From Burkholderiaceae bacterium (lineage in GTDB: Bacteria; Pseudomonadota; Gammaproteobacteria; Burkholderiales; Burkholderiaceae_E), in contig JACKLP010000007.1 in the NCBI GenBank assembly GCA_024235875.1, positions 1 through 64,000 on the forward strand: a stretch of DNA of 64,000 nt, written 5' to 3'. The notes beneath the pieces are model-generated. The model made no database searches and was not told the DNA's origin. It was given only the letters and a program-made list of their open reading frames with translations. Shown here piece after piece: positions 1-8,720 of this stretch (position 1 is its first letter; each line of letters starts with the position of its first letter). Position numbers and translations under genes: made by a program.

Positions 1-156
1 CGACATCCGCTTCTGCTTGCCCGCCCAGTAGTAGCGGAAGTGCCAAGTCCTGCCCCCTGCCGCGGTGACGGCCAGGGACAGGCCATCCAGGTCAGGGAGG
101 GTGTATGCCTTGCCAGTTGCCTTGGCCTGTCGAACGGCCAGGTCTGAGAGTGCCAT
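1..156 (-). CDS. P4-type tyrosine recombinase (integrase), N-terminal part, cut by window edge
   Basis: The minus strand reads from an ATG at 156 down to base 1 without a stop (52 codons). The product starts MALSDLAVRQAKA and continues through LAVTAAGGRTWHFRYYW and GKQKRMS. This matches the N-terminal arm-binding domain (DUF4102 type) of P4-like integrases, which have about 400 residues, so the catalytic domain lies outside the window. It is transcribed away from the tRNA-Gly gene 239 bases to the right, the usual arrangement for an integrase next to its attachment site. Function as the site-specific recombinase of an island is inferred from family and position. Whether the gene is intact cannot be seen. 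Confidence 0.85.
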   Translation of the reverse strand, partial: MALSDLAVRQAKATGKAYTLPDLDGLSLAVTAAGGRTWHFRYYWAGKQKRMS

Positions 157-394
157 GCTCTTGCTCCTGAACATGAGTCAGGAACCAGATGCTGGTCACG
201 TCGACCTCGCCCCTCCATCAACAATCCGGAATCAGCCGCGCCCGCAAAAATGGACTTGTTTGTGGACTTAAAAGTCCCGGCTGTAGGCGGATCGCAGTGG
301 ACCACGGCAGAACGTCAAAGAGAGGAAAAGTCCTTGTGAGGCAACGACTTGCAGACTCTCTTGGACTTCTGCGGAAGTCCGCAGAATGATGCAG
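157..394. other. Probable attachment (attL/attR-side) region between integrase start and tRNA-Gly
   Basis: No gene is visible in these 238 bases. They lie between the integrase start and the 3' end of the tRNA-Gly gene, where P4-type elements carry integrase/excisionase binding sites. The hexamer GGACTT occurs in direct orientation at 252-257, 264-269 and 363-368 and inverted at 272-277, 328-333 and 375-380. A perfect 7-bp inverted repeat with a 2-base loop lies at 369-384. The att core itself probably overlaps the tRNA 3' end. It cannot be defined without the other end of the element. Confidence 0.5.
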
Positions 395-468
395 TGGAGC
401 GGGTGATGGGAATCGAACCCACGTCATCAGCTTGGGAAGCTGAGGTTCTACCATTGAACTACACCCGC
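395..468 (-). tRNA. tRNA-Gly (anticodon CCC), CCA encoded
   Basis: The minus strand folds as a full cloverleaf. The 7-bp acceptor stem GCGGGTG/CACCCGC pairs 468-462 with 405-399. There is a D arm with GTTCAATGGTAGAAC, a TCAGC/GCTGA anticodon stem with loop TTCCCAA (anticodon CCC) and a T arm with TTCGATT. The discriminator T is followed by an encoded CCA at 397-395. A promoter-like TAGAAT (plus coordinates 478-483) sits about ten bases upstream of the 5' end. The gene is complete even though its 3' side borders the integrase region, as expected if the integrated element restores the tRNA 3' end. Confidence 0.95.
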
Positions 469-662
469 GGCCCGCGCATTCTAGACGGGATTCGCGCGCT
501 TCGCATCGACGGTGGACCGCTCCCCACCCTTCGGGCAGTCGTCAGGCGCCGTCCGGGCGCAGCGTCCATCACGGCCCGTCGACGAGGCCTTATCATGCGG
601 ACCCTGGCCACGGGGCCTCGATTCCCGCAACAGAACCGCGCCTGCCTGGCGCCGCTGGACTG

Positions 663-1766
663 ATGGAAACCGTAGACTGCATCGTGATCGGGGCCGGTGT
701 CGTGGGCCTCGCCGTCGCGGCCGAAATGGCACGCCGCGGACATGAAACCTGGGTACTCGAGGCCGAGGACGCGATCGGGACCGGAACGAGCTCACGCAAC
801 AGCGAGGTGATCCATGCGGGGATCTACTACGCGCGGGACTCGCTCAAGGCACGCCTGTGCGTGGCCGGTCGCCATCGCCTCTACGACTACTGCGCCTCGC
901 GCGGTATCGCGCATCGACGCTGCGGCAAGTTGATCGTCGCGACCGCCGACGACCAGCTCGGGCGACTCGACTCGATCGTCGCCACGGCTGCCGGCAACGG
1001 CGTCGACGACCTTAGACGCATCGACCGCGACGAGGCACTGGCGCTGGAGCCCGCCTTGTCCTGCGTCGGCGCGATCGTCTCGCCTTCGACCGGCATCGTG
1101 GACAGCCACGCGCTCATGCTTTCGCTGCAGGGCGATCTCGAGAACGCGGGCGGCCTGCTGGCGTTGCGCGCGCCGGTCGAACGGATCACCGGCCGCGGCC
1201 CGAGCTTCGTGGTTCACGTCGGTGGCGAGGAGCCCGTGAGCATCGGATCGCGCTGCGTCGTCAACAGTACCGGGCTCACCGCGCCGATGCTCGCTCGGCG
1301 CATCGAGGCGCTGGACCCCGCGCTGGTACCTCGGGCGTATTTCGCGAAGGGAAACTACTACGCACTACAGGGAAAGAGTCCGTTTTCCCGGCTGATCTAC
1401 CCGGTGCCGGAGCAAGCGGGGCTGGGCGTTCACCTGACCGTGGATCTCGGCGGCCAGGCGCGCTTCGGGCCCGACGTCGAATGGATCGACGAGATCGACT
1501 ACCTGGTCGATCCGCGCCGCGCCGACGCCTTCTACGCCGAGATACGCCGCTACTGGCCCGCGCTGCGCGACGGTTCGCTGCAGCCCGCCTATGCCGGCAT
1601 ACGTCCCAAGATCCAGGCCCCGGGCGAGGCTGCCCGGGATTTCGTGGCCCAGGGACCCGACGAGCACGGACTCGCGGGACTCGTGAACCTGTTCGGCATC
1701 GAGTCGCCGGGCCTGACCTCGAGCCTCGCGATCGGCGACATGGTCGCCGACATGCTCGTGAACTGA
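663..1766 (+). CDS. lhgO: FAD-dependent oxidoreductase, L-2-hydroxyglutarate oxidase family
   Basis: A 367-residue protein of the DAO/FAD-dependent oxidoreductase family. The dinucleotide-binding motif GAGVVG is at residues 11-16. It is followed by [15 protein letters not shown], typical of the L-2-hydroxyglutarate oxidase/dehydrogenase (LhgO/L2HGDH) branch. Family members oxidise L-2-hydroxyglutarate to 2-oxoglutarate with FAD as cofactor. The length agrees with the shorter LhgO-like members (about 365-400 residues). The ATG at 663 directly follows a TGA in the same stretch and no strong ribosome binding site is seen. trmB starts 11 bases after its stop, so the two genes probably share a transcript. 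Exact substrate is inferred from family only. Confidence 0.8.
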   Translation: METVDCIVIGAGVVGLAVAAEMARRGHETWVLEAEDAIGTGTSSRNSEVIHAGIYYARDSLKARLCVAGRHRLYDYCASRGIAHRRCGKLIVATADDQLGRLDSIVATAAGNGVDDLRRIDRDEALALEPALSCVGAIVSPSTGIVDSHALMLSLQGDLENAGGLLALRAPVERITGRGPSFVVHVGGEEPVSIGSRCVVNSTGLTAPMLARRIEALDPALVPRAYFAKGNYYALQGKSPFSRLIYPVPEQAGLGVHLTVDLGGQARFGPDVEWIDEIDYLVDPRRADAFYAEIRRYWPALRDGSLQPAYAGIRPKIQAPGEAARDFVAQGPDEHGLAGLVNLFGIESPGLTSSLAIGDMVADMLVN

Positions 1767-1777
1767 ACCCGGGCCCG

Positions 1778-2524
1778 ATGACCACGCCGCCACGAAAGGT
1801 CGCGACGAAGCCGTCGGGCCGAGGACACATCCGCAGCTTCGTGTCGCGAAGCGCGCACTTCACCAGCGGGCAGCGCGACGCCTACATGCGGCTCTATCCC
1901 CGCCATGGCGTCGAGCACCGCGACGCCGTCCTCGACACCAAGGCCTTGTTCGGACGCTCGGCGCCGATCGTGCTGGAGATCGGTTGCGGCATGGGCGAGA
2001 CCAGCGCCGCGATCGCGGCAGCGCTGCCGCAAACCGATTTTCTGGGGGTCGAGGTCTACCCCGCCGGGGTAGGCGCCCTGCTGCGTCGAATCGACGAGAT
2101 GGCGCTTTCGAACCTGAAGGTGATCCAGCACGATGCCGTCGAGGTCGTACGCGACATGATCGCCCCGGATAGCCTGGCGGGGGTCCACGTGTTCTTCCCG
2201 GATCCCTGGCCCAAGTCGCGACACCACAAGCGAAGGCTGATCCAGCCGACATTCGTGCATGCGCTGGCCTCCAGGCTCGCGCCGGGTGGCTACCTGCACT
2301 GCGCCACCGACTGGGCGCCCTACGCCTTGCAGATGCTCGCGGTCCTCTCGAGCGAACCCCTGCTCGAGAACAGCGCGCAGACCACCCGCGTCGGGGATTC
2401 GATCGAGGATTCCGAGGGGTTCGCGCCCCGGCCGCCTTATCGTCCGGTGACCAAGTTCGAGAAACGCGGCGTGGCGCTCGGCCACGGGGTCTGGGACCTC
2501 GTCTTCAGGCGCCGCCCCGACTGA
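1778..2524 (+). CDS. trmB: tRNA (guanine-N7-)-methyltransferase
   Basis: A 248-residue TrmB, which methylates G46 of tRNA at N7 using S-adenosylmethionine. The SAM-binding motif [10 protein letters not shown] is near residues 66-75. The family signature [17 protein letters not shown] follows, with the tRNA-contacting HKRRL, and the C-terminal TKFEKRG motif is present. The open frame extends upstream, but the ATG at 1778 gives the family's normal length and avoids overlap with lhgO. The N-terminal about 30 residues are basic and low in complexity, as is usual. It is convergent with uppP across a short hairpin-bearing gap. Confidence 0.93.
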   Translation: MTTPPRKVATKPSGRGHIRSFVSRSAHFTSGQRDAYMRLYPRHGVEHRDAVLDTKALFGRSAPIVLEIGCGMGETSAAIAAALPQTDFLGVEVYPAGVGALLRRIDEMALSNLKVIQHDAVEVVRDMIAPDSLAGVHVFFPDPWPKSRHHKRRLIQPTFVHALASRLAPGGYLHCATDWAPYALQMLAVLSSEPLLENSAQTTRVGDSIEDSEGFAPRPPYRPVTKFEKRGVALGHGVWDLVFRRRPD

Positions 2525-2527
2525 CGA

Positions 2528-2550
2528 CCGGCGGGCGGCGCTGCCGCCGG
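2528..2550. terminator. GC hairpin between convergent trmB and uppP
   Basis: CCGGCGG (2528-2534) and CCGCCGG (2544-2550) form a perfect 7-bp inverted repeat around a 9-base middle that can itself pair. It sits four bases after the trmB stop and twelve before the uppP stop, so it could act in both directions. No T-tract follows on either strand, so an intrinsic terminator is only a possibility. Confidence 0.4.
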
Positions 2551-2561
2551 ATCGCGCCCGC

Positions 2562-3425
2562 TCAGTTGTGCCAGTGCACCAACCCGGTGTACGAGGTAAC
2601 CAGGACGACGATCCCGAAGGCCAGCCTGTACCAGGCGAACGGAATGAAGCTGTGGCTGGCGACATAGCGAATCAGCCAGGCCACCGCGAACCAGGCGCTG
2701 ATGAACGAGAACACCAGCCCCACGCCGAACAGCGGCAGATCCGCGACCGACAGCAGATGGCGTGCCTTCCAGGTGTCGTAGACACCGGCGCCAATGAGCG
2801 TGGGCATCGCCAGGAAGAACGAGAACTCGGTGGCAGCCCGGCGCGACAGACCGAACAGCATGCCGCCGATGATCGTCGCGCCGGAACGACTGGTCCCGGG
2901 AATCAGCGCGAAGGCCTGGGCGATCCCGAGCTTGAGTGCATCGGCGCTTGTCAGCGCATCGATGTCGTCGATTCGCGGCGCTGGCGCATCAGCGCGCTGC
3001 TGTCGTTTCTCGACCCAGAGGATCACCAGCGCGCCGACGATGAATGCACATGCGACCGGGACCGGGTAGAACAGGAACTGCTTGATCTTCGAGGCGAACA
3101 GCACGCCCAGGACCGCGGCCGGCATGAAGGCGATCAACAGATTGATGGCGAAGCGCCAGGCCGCGCGACCGCTCTCGCCACCCGCGAAGAGCCCGCCGAC
3201 GACTTCGAAGATCTTGCCCCGGTAGTACCCGAATACCGCGAACATCGCGCCGGTCTGGATCGCGACCTCGAACAGCTTCGCCTTCTCGCCGGTGAAACCG
3301 AGCAGGCTCGATGTCAGGATCAGGTGGCCGGTACTGGAGATGGGCAGGAACTCCGTCAGGCCCTCGACGATTCCGAGGATCGTCGCCTTGACCAGTAGCG
3401 GCAGGCCGTACAGCAATTCGAGCAT
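2562..3425 (-). CDS. uppP: Undecaprenyl-diphosphatase (UppP/BacA)
   Basis: An integral membrane phosphatase that converts undecaprenyl diphosphate to the monophosphate carrier used for peptidoglycan and O-antigen synthesis. The N-terminal motif [19 protein letters not shown] carries the catalytic Glu and the (E/Q)XXXE and PXSSTGH elements. A second conserved block, [14 protein letters not shown], is in the middle of the protein. About seven or eight hydrophobic helices are visible. I take the ATG at 3425 (287 residues), which begins MLELLYG as in homologues. A GTG at 3458 would add 11 residues, and neither start has a clear Shine-Dalgarno. The function fits the glycan genes later in the window, but the gene is not part of that operon. 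Confidence 0.93.
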   Translation of the reverse strand: MLELLYGLPLLVKATILGIVEGLTEFLPISSTGHLILTSSLLGFTGEKAKLFEVAIQTGAMFAVFGYYRGKIFEVVGGLFAGGESGRAAWRFAINLLIAFMPAAVLGVLFASKIKQFLFYPVPVACAFIVGALVILWVEKRQQRADAPAPRIDDIDALTSADALKLGIAQAFALIPGTSRSGATIIGGMLFGLSRRAATEFSFFLAMPTLIGAGVYDTWKARHLLSVADLPLFGVGLVFSFISAWFAVAWLIRYVASHSFIPFAWYRLAFGIVVLVTSYTGLVHWHN

Positions 3426-3524
3426 GGCAGCGGTTCGGGCGCGCAGCACGCGCGCCACGTCAGTGATGGCCGGGCAATTGAATCACAGCTGTGAGTGGGC
3501 ACCGCGAGCCAACCGATGGGCGGC

Positions 3525-4760
3525 CTACGCGGGCGACGGTCGCCCGCCCCGATAGGCCGCGGCCAGGGCGATCCGCATCTCCGCCTCGCCAGTGCCGCCG
3601 TGCATGCCGAGGAAGGCGGGTGGGCTCTCGCCAGCCACGCGATCGCCGATCGTGTAGCCCTCGCGCATGATCAGGACGTGCGTGCCGGTCGCATCGACGA
3701 ACTCGCGGCTTGGTTCGACGTCGCCGAACCATCCGGCACGCAAGAGCACCTCGGTTCGCTCGAGCTCGAGCGCGAAGCCCATCTCGGCCCCGACGGCGCG
3801 CACCAGCGCATCCTCGGCCGCGGGCTCGATCGTGACGAATGCCACGCGCGGCTCGCCGCACAGAGGCCGCGCCAGCAGTCGGGCCACCGCAGGGAAGTCT
3901 CCGATCGACAGTTGCGACGCTGGTTCGATGTCGACGAAACCGTGATCGGCCGTCGCCAGCAGCAGGTATCCGCTATCGGCCAACGAATCCACCAGCGACG
4001 CGAAGATCTCGTCGAAGCGCTGCAGGACATGCGCGGCCTCGTCCGATCGGCACCCCGCGGCGTGTGCGACGGCGTCGAACTGAGGTGCGTAGGCGTAGAC
4101 GAAACCACCTTCCGGATGCGCATCGACGGCCTCGAGGATCGCGGTTTCGATCGCATCGGTGCCGTCGTAGCCGCGCAGGGTCGCGCCGGCATACGCATAG
4201 CGGCTGAAGCCGCTGGTCGCGATCGTGTCGGGTTGAATGACCACCATCGTGTCCGACACCGCGGCGCTCAAGGGGCGCCAGGACCAGAGCTCGGCGGCAT
4301 CCACCGCCACGCTCGGATCGCCGCGCACATCGAGTGGCAGGGAACGCACCACACGCCGACGCGCCGGATTCCAGACGAACCAGCCGGCATTTCCGTGCTG
4401 CGCGGGTGCCAGCGCGCTCGCCAGCGAGGTCAGGGCCGGCGCCGTGCTCGACGGAAACACCGAAGAGAGCCGCCCCACCCGGAACCGCGCCAGCGCCCCG
4501 CCGGGCACCAGCGCATCGATCTGTGCAAGTCCGGCACCATCGATCAGCATCAGGACCACGCCGCGCGCCCGCTCGAGCCCCGGCACCCGAAGCGGCGCAA
4601 GCCCGGGATCGGCGCCGAAGCGCCGGCCCAGGGCGGCGGCCAGGTTCACCAGGGTGGCGCCGGTCTCGAACGGCCGTCGCCGGGCCCAGGCGGCCACCCG
4701 GCCCTCGATCGAGGATTCAGCGGTGGAGGAAGTGGCGGCGTGGCTGGTGGTGATACTCAT
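3525..4760 (-). CDS. Type I phosphodiesterase / alkaline phosphatase-superfamily hydrolase
   Basis: A 411-residue member of the alkaline phosphatase superfamily (type I phosphodiesterase/nucleotide pyrophosphatase branch). Visible elements are the first metal site LIDGAG near residues 72-77, the nucleophile motif PSSTAPA at 103-109 (Thr106) and the second metal cluster TADHGF in the middle. There is no signal peptide or membrane segment, so it is probably cytoplasmic. The first 44 bases overlap the 3' end of the glycine-zipper gene on the same strand, so a later start is possible, although nothing catalytic lies before residue 70. It hydrolyses a phosphate ester or diester. The substrate is unknown. 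Confidence 0.75.
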   Translation of the reverse strand: MSITTSHAATSSTAESSIEGRVAAWARRRPFETGATLVNLAAALGRRFGADPGLAPLRVPGLERARGVVLMLIDGAGLAQIDALVPGGALARFRVGRLSSVFPSSTAPALTSLASALAPAQHGNAGWFVWNPARRRVVRSLPLDVRGDPSVAVDAAELWSWRPLSAAVSDTMVVIQPDTIATSGFSRYAYAGATLRGYDGTDAIETAILEAVDAHPEGGFVYAYAPQFDAVAHAAGCRSDEAAHVLQRFDEIFASLVDSLADSGYLLLATADHGFVDIEPASQLSIGDFPAVARLLARPLCGEPRVAFVTIEPAAEDALVRAVGAEMGFALELERTEVLLRAGWFGDVEPSREFVDATGTHVLIMREGYTIGDRVAGESPPAFLGMHGGTGEAEMRIALAAAYRGGRPSPA

Positions 4761-5166
4761 GCCCCCGATGATAAGGGGCCCGTCGCAGGCTGTTCACCGG
4801 CACCAAGCGCACGGGAGCGGCATAGGGCGCGACACCGTAGATCGGGCGCCCATAGGCATCGAAGGCGGCTGGCGGAACCGGCGCGTGGACAGGGTAATAC
4901 CCGGGTACGGGCCGCAGCGCCACCGCGGGTGCGCGCACGTAACGATGCCCGTGATGCGGCGCCACGGCACCGGCCCCCGCCACCGCACCGATGGCGGTTC
5001 CGATGGCCGCGCCGCGATCGCCGCCCAGAACGTGACCGATGATCGCGCCGGCGCCGGCGCCAACGAGCGCGCCGAATACTCGGTCGGAAGCCTGTGCAGG
5101 CGCGGCCAGCGTGAGTCCGGCAACAATACCCAGGCTGGCGACAATGGTCTTGCGATGCTTGTTCAT
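4717..5166 (-). CDS. Secreted glycine-zipper protein, function unknown
   Basis: A 149-residue small protein with a clear signal peptide (KHRKT, then a hydrophobic run to AAPAQA, cleavage near residue 26). A glycine-zipper segment (about residues 31-68) follows with repeated GxxxG-type spacing, as in outer-membrane-associated Gly-zipper proteins. The C-terminal half is rich in His, Pro, Tyr and Arg (HHGHR, PGYYP, HRGHEYHHQ), suggesting metal or polyanion contact. The ATG at 5166 is chosen because GGAGACG precedes it by six bases and it starts the signal peptide. The longer frame to 5277 has no such support. It is probably periplasmic or envelope-located, and I can assign no reaction. Confidence 0.75.
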   Translation of the reverse strand: MNKHRKTIVASLGIVAGLTLAAPAQASDRVFGALVGAGAGAIIGHVLGGDRGAAIGTAIGAVAGAGAVAPHHGHRYVRAPAVALRPVPGYYPVHAPVPPAAFDAYGRPIYGVAPYAAPVRLVPVNSLRRAPYHRGHEYHHQPRRHFLHR

Positions 5167-5290
5167 CTTCGTCTCCGTCGGTTTTTCGTGGACCCGTCGA
5201 CCAGAACGCCCCCCGGCGGCCACTGGCAGACCGTCGAATTGCAAACCGCGTAACGAGACGTAAACGAGAGCCCGCAAGGCGAAGCAGCGC

Positions 5291-6997
5291 CTACTGCTCG
5301 GTGCGCGCCAGGCGCCGCCGCATCAGGCGCCGGAACACCCAGCTTCGGGGCGGCTCGACCCCGCTTCTCACCCATTCGATCGCGCCGGGCTCCATCAGGT
5401 AGCGCTGCTGCACGCGTCGCGCAAAGTCGTCGCCCACGAAGAGCACCCGATCCCCGGGCTTGAGCTCTACCTCGGGGCCGGGCAACAGCAGTGTCTCGGC
5501 GCGCCGCTCGACCATCAGCGGCGTGACCCGAAGCGCGTGGTCGGGTGCACTGACGTCACGGCACAACAGCCGCAAGGGCAGCGATTCGCCAGGATTCTGG
5601 AAGAACGCACCGAAGATGCCCGGTTGCATGACATCGCAATGGAAAGTCCAGGCCCGAGGCGAGCCGGTGCCCACCGAATCGGAGATTCGCTCGATCGCGC
5701 GGGCGGCGAAGGCCCCGCCTTCGGAGCGCGCGCGCAGCAGGAACCGCCCGAGCATCGGCGTCTTGAGCTCCTGCAGGCACTCGTGGACCACCAGGTCCGC
5801 CTGCACGAAGCGCAGGTCGGCCTTGGCCGCCTGGATCAGAATGCTGTCATTGACGTCGTTTTGGCGAATCACCACGAACAGGTCCGCGTTGACCCGCCGC
5901 GCAAGCGTCGTAACGCCGAGGTTCACCGCGTCGACGTCGGTCCCGGCGACCAGCACGTCGGCGGCCGCGATTCCGGCGTCGCGCAACACCTTCTCGGTAT
6001 TGTCCCCGGCCAGCAGCCGCTCCTGCTCGGGAAGCGCCTGGTCGGAGTCGATCGCGGTCCAGCTGATACCGGCACGATCGAGCACTTCGGCGATGGCGCG
6101 GCCGAATCGACCGAAGCCCACCAGGACCCAGGTGCCGCGCGGCACGTTGATGCGGCTCGGGCATTCGCTGCCCGGGGCGCTGGTCAGCCATTCCTCGAGT
6201 CGCAGCACCTCGGGCGATCCGAGATCGAGCGCCAGGTTGGTGGCGAATGTCTCGAACGGGTTGATGACGGTCACGCCGCCGAAGGACTCCAGGTTGACCT
6301 GGGCCACCTGCGACTTCGCGCGGGCCACCACGCGCAGGCCGTCGTTGAGGACGCGGGCACCGATCGCGATGGCCTGGTTGGCCGCATCATCGCCGGCCAG
6401 CGCCATCAGGCCCTGGCACTCTGGTTTGTGGATCCCGGCAACTTCGAGCACATCGGGTAGCTTGGCGTCGGCGCACAAGACCAGGGGTGACGTCACATAG
6501 TCCTCGATCGCCAGCTTCGCGGCACGCTCCGGACGGGTCTCGATGATGACCAGGCCGATGCCCATGTCGTCGAGCGCGCGCGCGAGCCCCGATCCGCTCT
6601 GCCCGTAGCCGCAGATGATGAAGAAGGGCTCCGCGATACCGCGAACGCGCCACGCGAACACGCCGCGCGACACGGCGGCCCGAAAGGTGGCATCGTTGGT
6701 CAGGGCGAACACCGAACCGACCGCGTATGCCCAGCCCACGACCGACAGGTAGATCGACAGAATCACCCACGCACGCTGTGCCTCCGAGAAGGCATGCGGC
6801 ACTTCCCCGAAGCCGATCGTCGTGGCGGTGTAGCTCATCACGTAGAACGCGTGGAAGAAGCCCAGTCGAGCGGGCTGGCCATTCGCGTCCACGCCGGGCA
6901 TCAGCGTGAGACCGCCGACCGAGATCGCGTAGACGACGATCAAGGTCAGCAGTGGCGCGCGCAGGCGGCGCAGGATCAGGAAAAGTACGTCGCCCAT
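5291..6997 (-). CDS. Potassium channel with two TrkA-N (RCK) domains
   Basis: A 568-residue ion channel. Two N-terminal membrane helices flank a pore loop with the selectivity filter TTIGFGE at residues 59-65. A further hydrophobic helix lies at about 78-100. Two NAD-binding TrkA-N modules follow, one starting at CGYGQSGSG (residues 129-137) and one at VLVGFGRFG (about 289-298), and a C-terminal TrkA-C-like region. The architecture matches bacterial ligand-gated K+ channels, where RCK domains sense nucleotides or ions. The downstream 127-residue membrane protein (7034-7417) is transcribed just before it with a 36-base gap, so they are probably co-expressed. Confidence 0.88.
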   Translation of the reverse strand: MGDVLFLILRRLRAPLLTLIVVYAISVGGLTLMPGVDANGQPARLGFFHAFYVMSYTATTIGFGEVPHAFSEAQRAWVILSIYLSVVGWAYAVGSVFALTNDATFRAAVSRGVFAWRVRGIAEPFFIICGYGQSGSGLARALDDMGIGLVIIETRPERAAKLAIEDYVTSPLVLCADAKLPDVLEVAGIHKPECQGLMALAGDDAANQAIAIGARVLNDGLRVVARAKSQVAQVNLESFGGVTVINPFETFATNLALDLGSPEVLRLEEWLTSAPGSECPSRINVPRGTWVLVGFGRFGRAIAEVLDRAGISWTAIDSDQALPEQERLLAGDNTEKVLRDAGIAAADVLVAGTDVDAVNLGVTTLARRVNADLFVVIRQNDVNDSILIQAAKADLRFVQADLVVHECLQELKTPMLGRFLLRARSEGGAFAARAIERISDSVGTGSPRAWTFHCDVMQPGIFGAFFQNPGESLPLRLLCRDVSAPDHALRVTPLMVERRAETLLLPGPEVELKPGDRVLFVGDDFARRVQQRYLMEPGAIEWVRSGVEPPRSWVFRRLMRRRLARTEQ

Positions 6998-7033
6998 GGC
7001 AGGCAGTCAGCAACGGCGCATGGAGCCGGCCTC

Positions 7034-7417
7034 CTAGTGCCCCGGACGCAGGGTCTCGCCGATGAGCAGGATCAACGACACGAAATTGGCGACCAGGGCG
7101 CCGCCGCTGAGCGAGACCACGACCGACATGATCTCCCCGTTCATCGGCTGGTCGAGGATGTAGATCTGCCACATCCAGACCAGCGCGCCGGCCAGCAACT
7201 GGAAGGTCGCGACGAGACTCGTGGCCAGGTGGGTCGCACCGACCTGGGTTCGGTCGCCGAACTTGAGCACCAGCGCGACCATGTTGACCACCACCGTCGC
7301 GAACAGCTCGAACGGATGATGATGCACGGGCAGGTCCAGTTCGCCGATGAAGAACCCGAAGTTCAGGGTACAGGCGAAGATGATGAAGAATCCGAAGATG
7401 ACCTTTTCGAGGTTCAC
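7034..7417 (-). CDS. Small four-helix membrane protein, resembles DUF6394 family
   Basis: A 127-residue integral membrane protein with about four hydrophobic segments. It starts VNLEKVIFGFFIIFACTLNF and ends in LILLIGETLRPGH. The GTG at 7417 is the start because AAGGAG lies eight bases upstream on the minus strand and the hydrophobic region begins directly after it. The longer ATG frame to 7534 has no such signal. It precedes the K+ channel gene in the same direction, so a role as a partner of the channel is a plausible inference. The family name is from memory of similar short proteins and was not checked. Confidence 0.65.
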   Translation of the reverse strand: MNLEKVIFGFFIIFACTLNFGFFIGELDLPVHHHPFELFATVVVNMVALVLKFGDRTQVGATHLATSLVATFQLLAGALVWMWQIYILDQPMNGEIMSVVVSLSGGALVANFVSLILLIGETLRPGH

Positions 7418-7500
7418 GCAGCACTCCTTGGGCGGCCAGGCCGGCCGTGGCGGGGCCGGGCCGATGATAGAACACTGAGAGCCGGGCGGCGCCGCGACTC

Positions 7501-7520
7501 GGCCGATGCCCGCATCGGCC
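7501..7520. repeat. Perfect inverted repeat in the divergent promoter region
   Basis: GGCCGATGC and GCATCGGCC (9 bp each) are separated by two bases and lie between the divergent genes starting at 7417 and 7625. A dyad of this kind in a 207-base divergent control region may be an operator or a small hairpin. A -10-like TAGAAT is at 7567-7572 for the plus-strand gene. No regulator is identified. Confidence 0.5.
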
Positions 7521-7624
7521 TGAGGCAGGGGCACGACATTTGGGCCGAATCCGGGCGATCACTTGATAGAATCCCGTGAGCGACGCGCCCTGGCGTCGTG
7601 CCGATTTCGCCATGGATTTACGCG

Positions 7625-8296
7625 ATGGATTTCGAACGCGCCCGCCACAACATGATCGAGCAACAGATCCGGCCCTGGAACGTGCTGGACCAGGACGTGC
7701 TCGACCTGCTCTACGCGGTGCGGCGCGAGGACTTCGTTCCACCGGCGTATCGCCAGCTCGCGTTCACCGACGTCGAGATTCCTCTGGTCGTCGATGGCGA
7801 GCAGACCGGCGAGACCATGCTCGAGCCCAAGGTCGAGGCGCGCATCCTGCAATCCCTGGGCCTGCGAAAGCACGAGTCGGTCCTGGAGATCGGTACCGGC
7901 TCGGGATACATGGCGGCGCTGCTCGCGCACCGGGCGCGGCGGGTCAGAAGCGTCGAGATCCAACCGTCGCTGGCCCGGTTCGCCCAATCGAACCTGTCGG
8001 CGGCGGGCGTGCAGAACTGCGAGGTCGAGACCCGAAACGGTGCGGAATTCATCGAGCCGGGCGAAGAGCGCTTCGATGTGATCGTGGTCTCGGGCGGTCT
8101 GCGCTTCGTGCCCGATGGCTTGCTCGACAGGCTCGGGCCCGAGGGTCGCTGTGCGGTGATCGTCGGACAGGATCCGGTGATGTGGGCGCAGATCGTCCGT
8201 CGCCTCGGCCCGTCGCGCTTCGCGACCGAAGCCTTGTTCGAGACCGTGGCGCCGCCCATGATCGGATTTCCGCAGCGCGAAGGTTTCCGGTTCTGA
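7625..8296 (+). CDS. pcm: Protein-L-isoaspartate O-methyltransferase-like SAM methyltransferase
   Basis: A 223-residue class I SAM methyltransferase of the PCMT family. Motif I VLEIGTGSGY is at residues 86-95, and the N-terminal RHNMIEQQIRPW and FVPPAY segments are typical of the family. Canonical enzymes have a GQ(T/A)ISxP block before motif I. Here the corresponding stretch is GETMLEP, so the usual Ser is missing and true isoaspartyl repair is uncertain. The ATG at 7625 begins MDFERARHNM as in homologues. Its stop overlaps the rhodanese start (TGATG), so the two are translationally coupled. A tolC-like gene and waaA follow. Confidence 0.8.
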   Translation: MDFERARHNMIEQQIRPWNVLDQDVLDLLYAVRREDFVPPAYRQLAFTDVEIPLVVDGEQTGETMLEPKVEARILQSLGLRKHESVLEIGTGSGYMAALLAHRARRVRSVEIQPSLARFAQSNLSAAGVQNCEVETRNGAEFIEPGEERFDVIVVSGGLRFVPDGLLDRLGPEGRCAVIVGQDPVMWAQIVRRLGPSRFATEALFETVAPPMIGFPQREGFRF

Positions 8297-8637
8297 TGTC
8301 GTCCATTGCCTCGATTCGGCAGTCATCGGCAAGCGAACTGGCCGCCCTTCTGGCTGCCCCGGAGCAAGCGCGCCCCTTGTTGCTGGACGTTCGCGAACCG
8401 TGGGAGTTCGAGACCTGCCGCATCCCGGGAAGCGTGCACATCCCGATGCGGGAAGTGCCCGCCCGATACCACGAGATCGACCCCGGCCGGACCGTCGTCG
8501 TCGTCTGTCACCACGGTGTGCGCAGCATGCAGGTCGCGATGTTCCTCGCCTACCAGGGCTTCGAGCAGGTCGTGAACCTGCACGGCGGCATCGATGCCTG
8601 GTCGCGGCAGGTCGACGCGTCGGTGCCGACCTACTGA
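8296..8637 (+). CDS. Single-domain rhodanese-like protein
   Basis: A 113-residue rhodanese (sulfurtransferase) domain. The core LLLDVREPWEFE is near residues 34-45. The active-site loop VVVCHHGVRS has the catalytic Cys, and the C-terminal NLHGGIDAW is typical. Such single-domain proteins carry persulfide sulfur in the cytoplasm, but the physiological acceptor is unknown. The ATG overlaps the previous stop by one base (TGATG), which fixes the start. Its conserved position between a PCMT-like gene and a tolC-like gene recalls other betaproteobacteria, and the reason for that linkage is not evident. Confidence 0.88.
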   Translation: MSSIASIRQSSASELAALLAAPEQARPLLLDVREPWEFETCRIPGSVHIPMREVPARYHEIDPGRTVVVVCHHGVRSMQVAMFLAYQGFEQVVNLHGGIDAWSRQVDASVPTY

Positions 8638-8720
8638 CCCGCGCAATGACGAAACGCCGCCCCTCGTCAGCTTCCCCCAGCGCCCGCATGGCGTATAGAG
8701 CCCCCTCCCCCGGAGCCCTC

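Noticed and set aside
3483..3494. Palindrome TCACAGCTGTGA upstream of uppP.
   Set aside because: A clean 12-bp dyad, but it does not have the spacing of a CRP site and a single short palindrome is not enough to call an operator.
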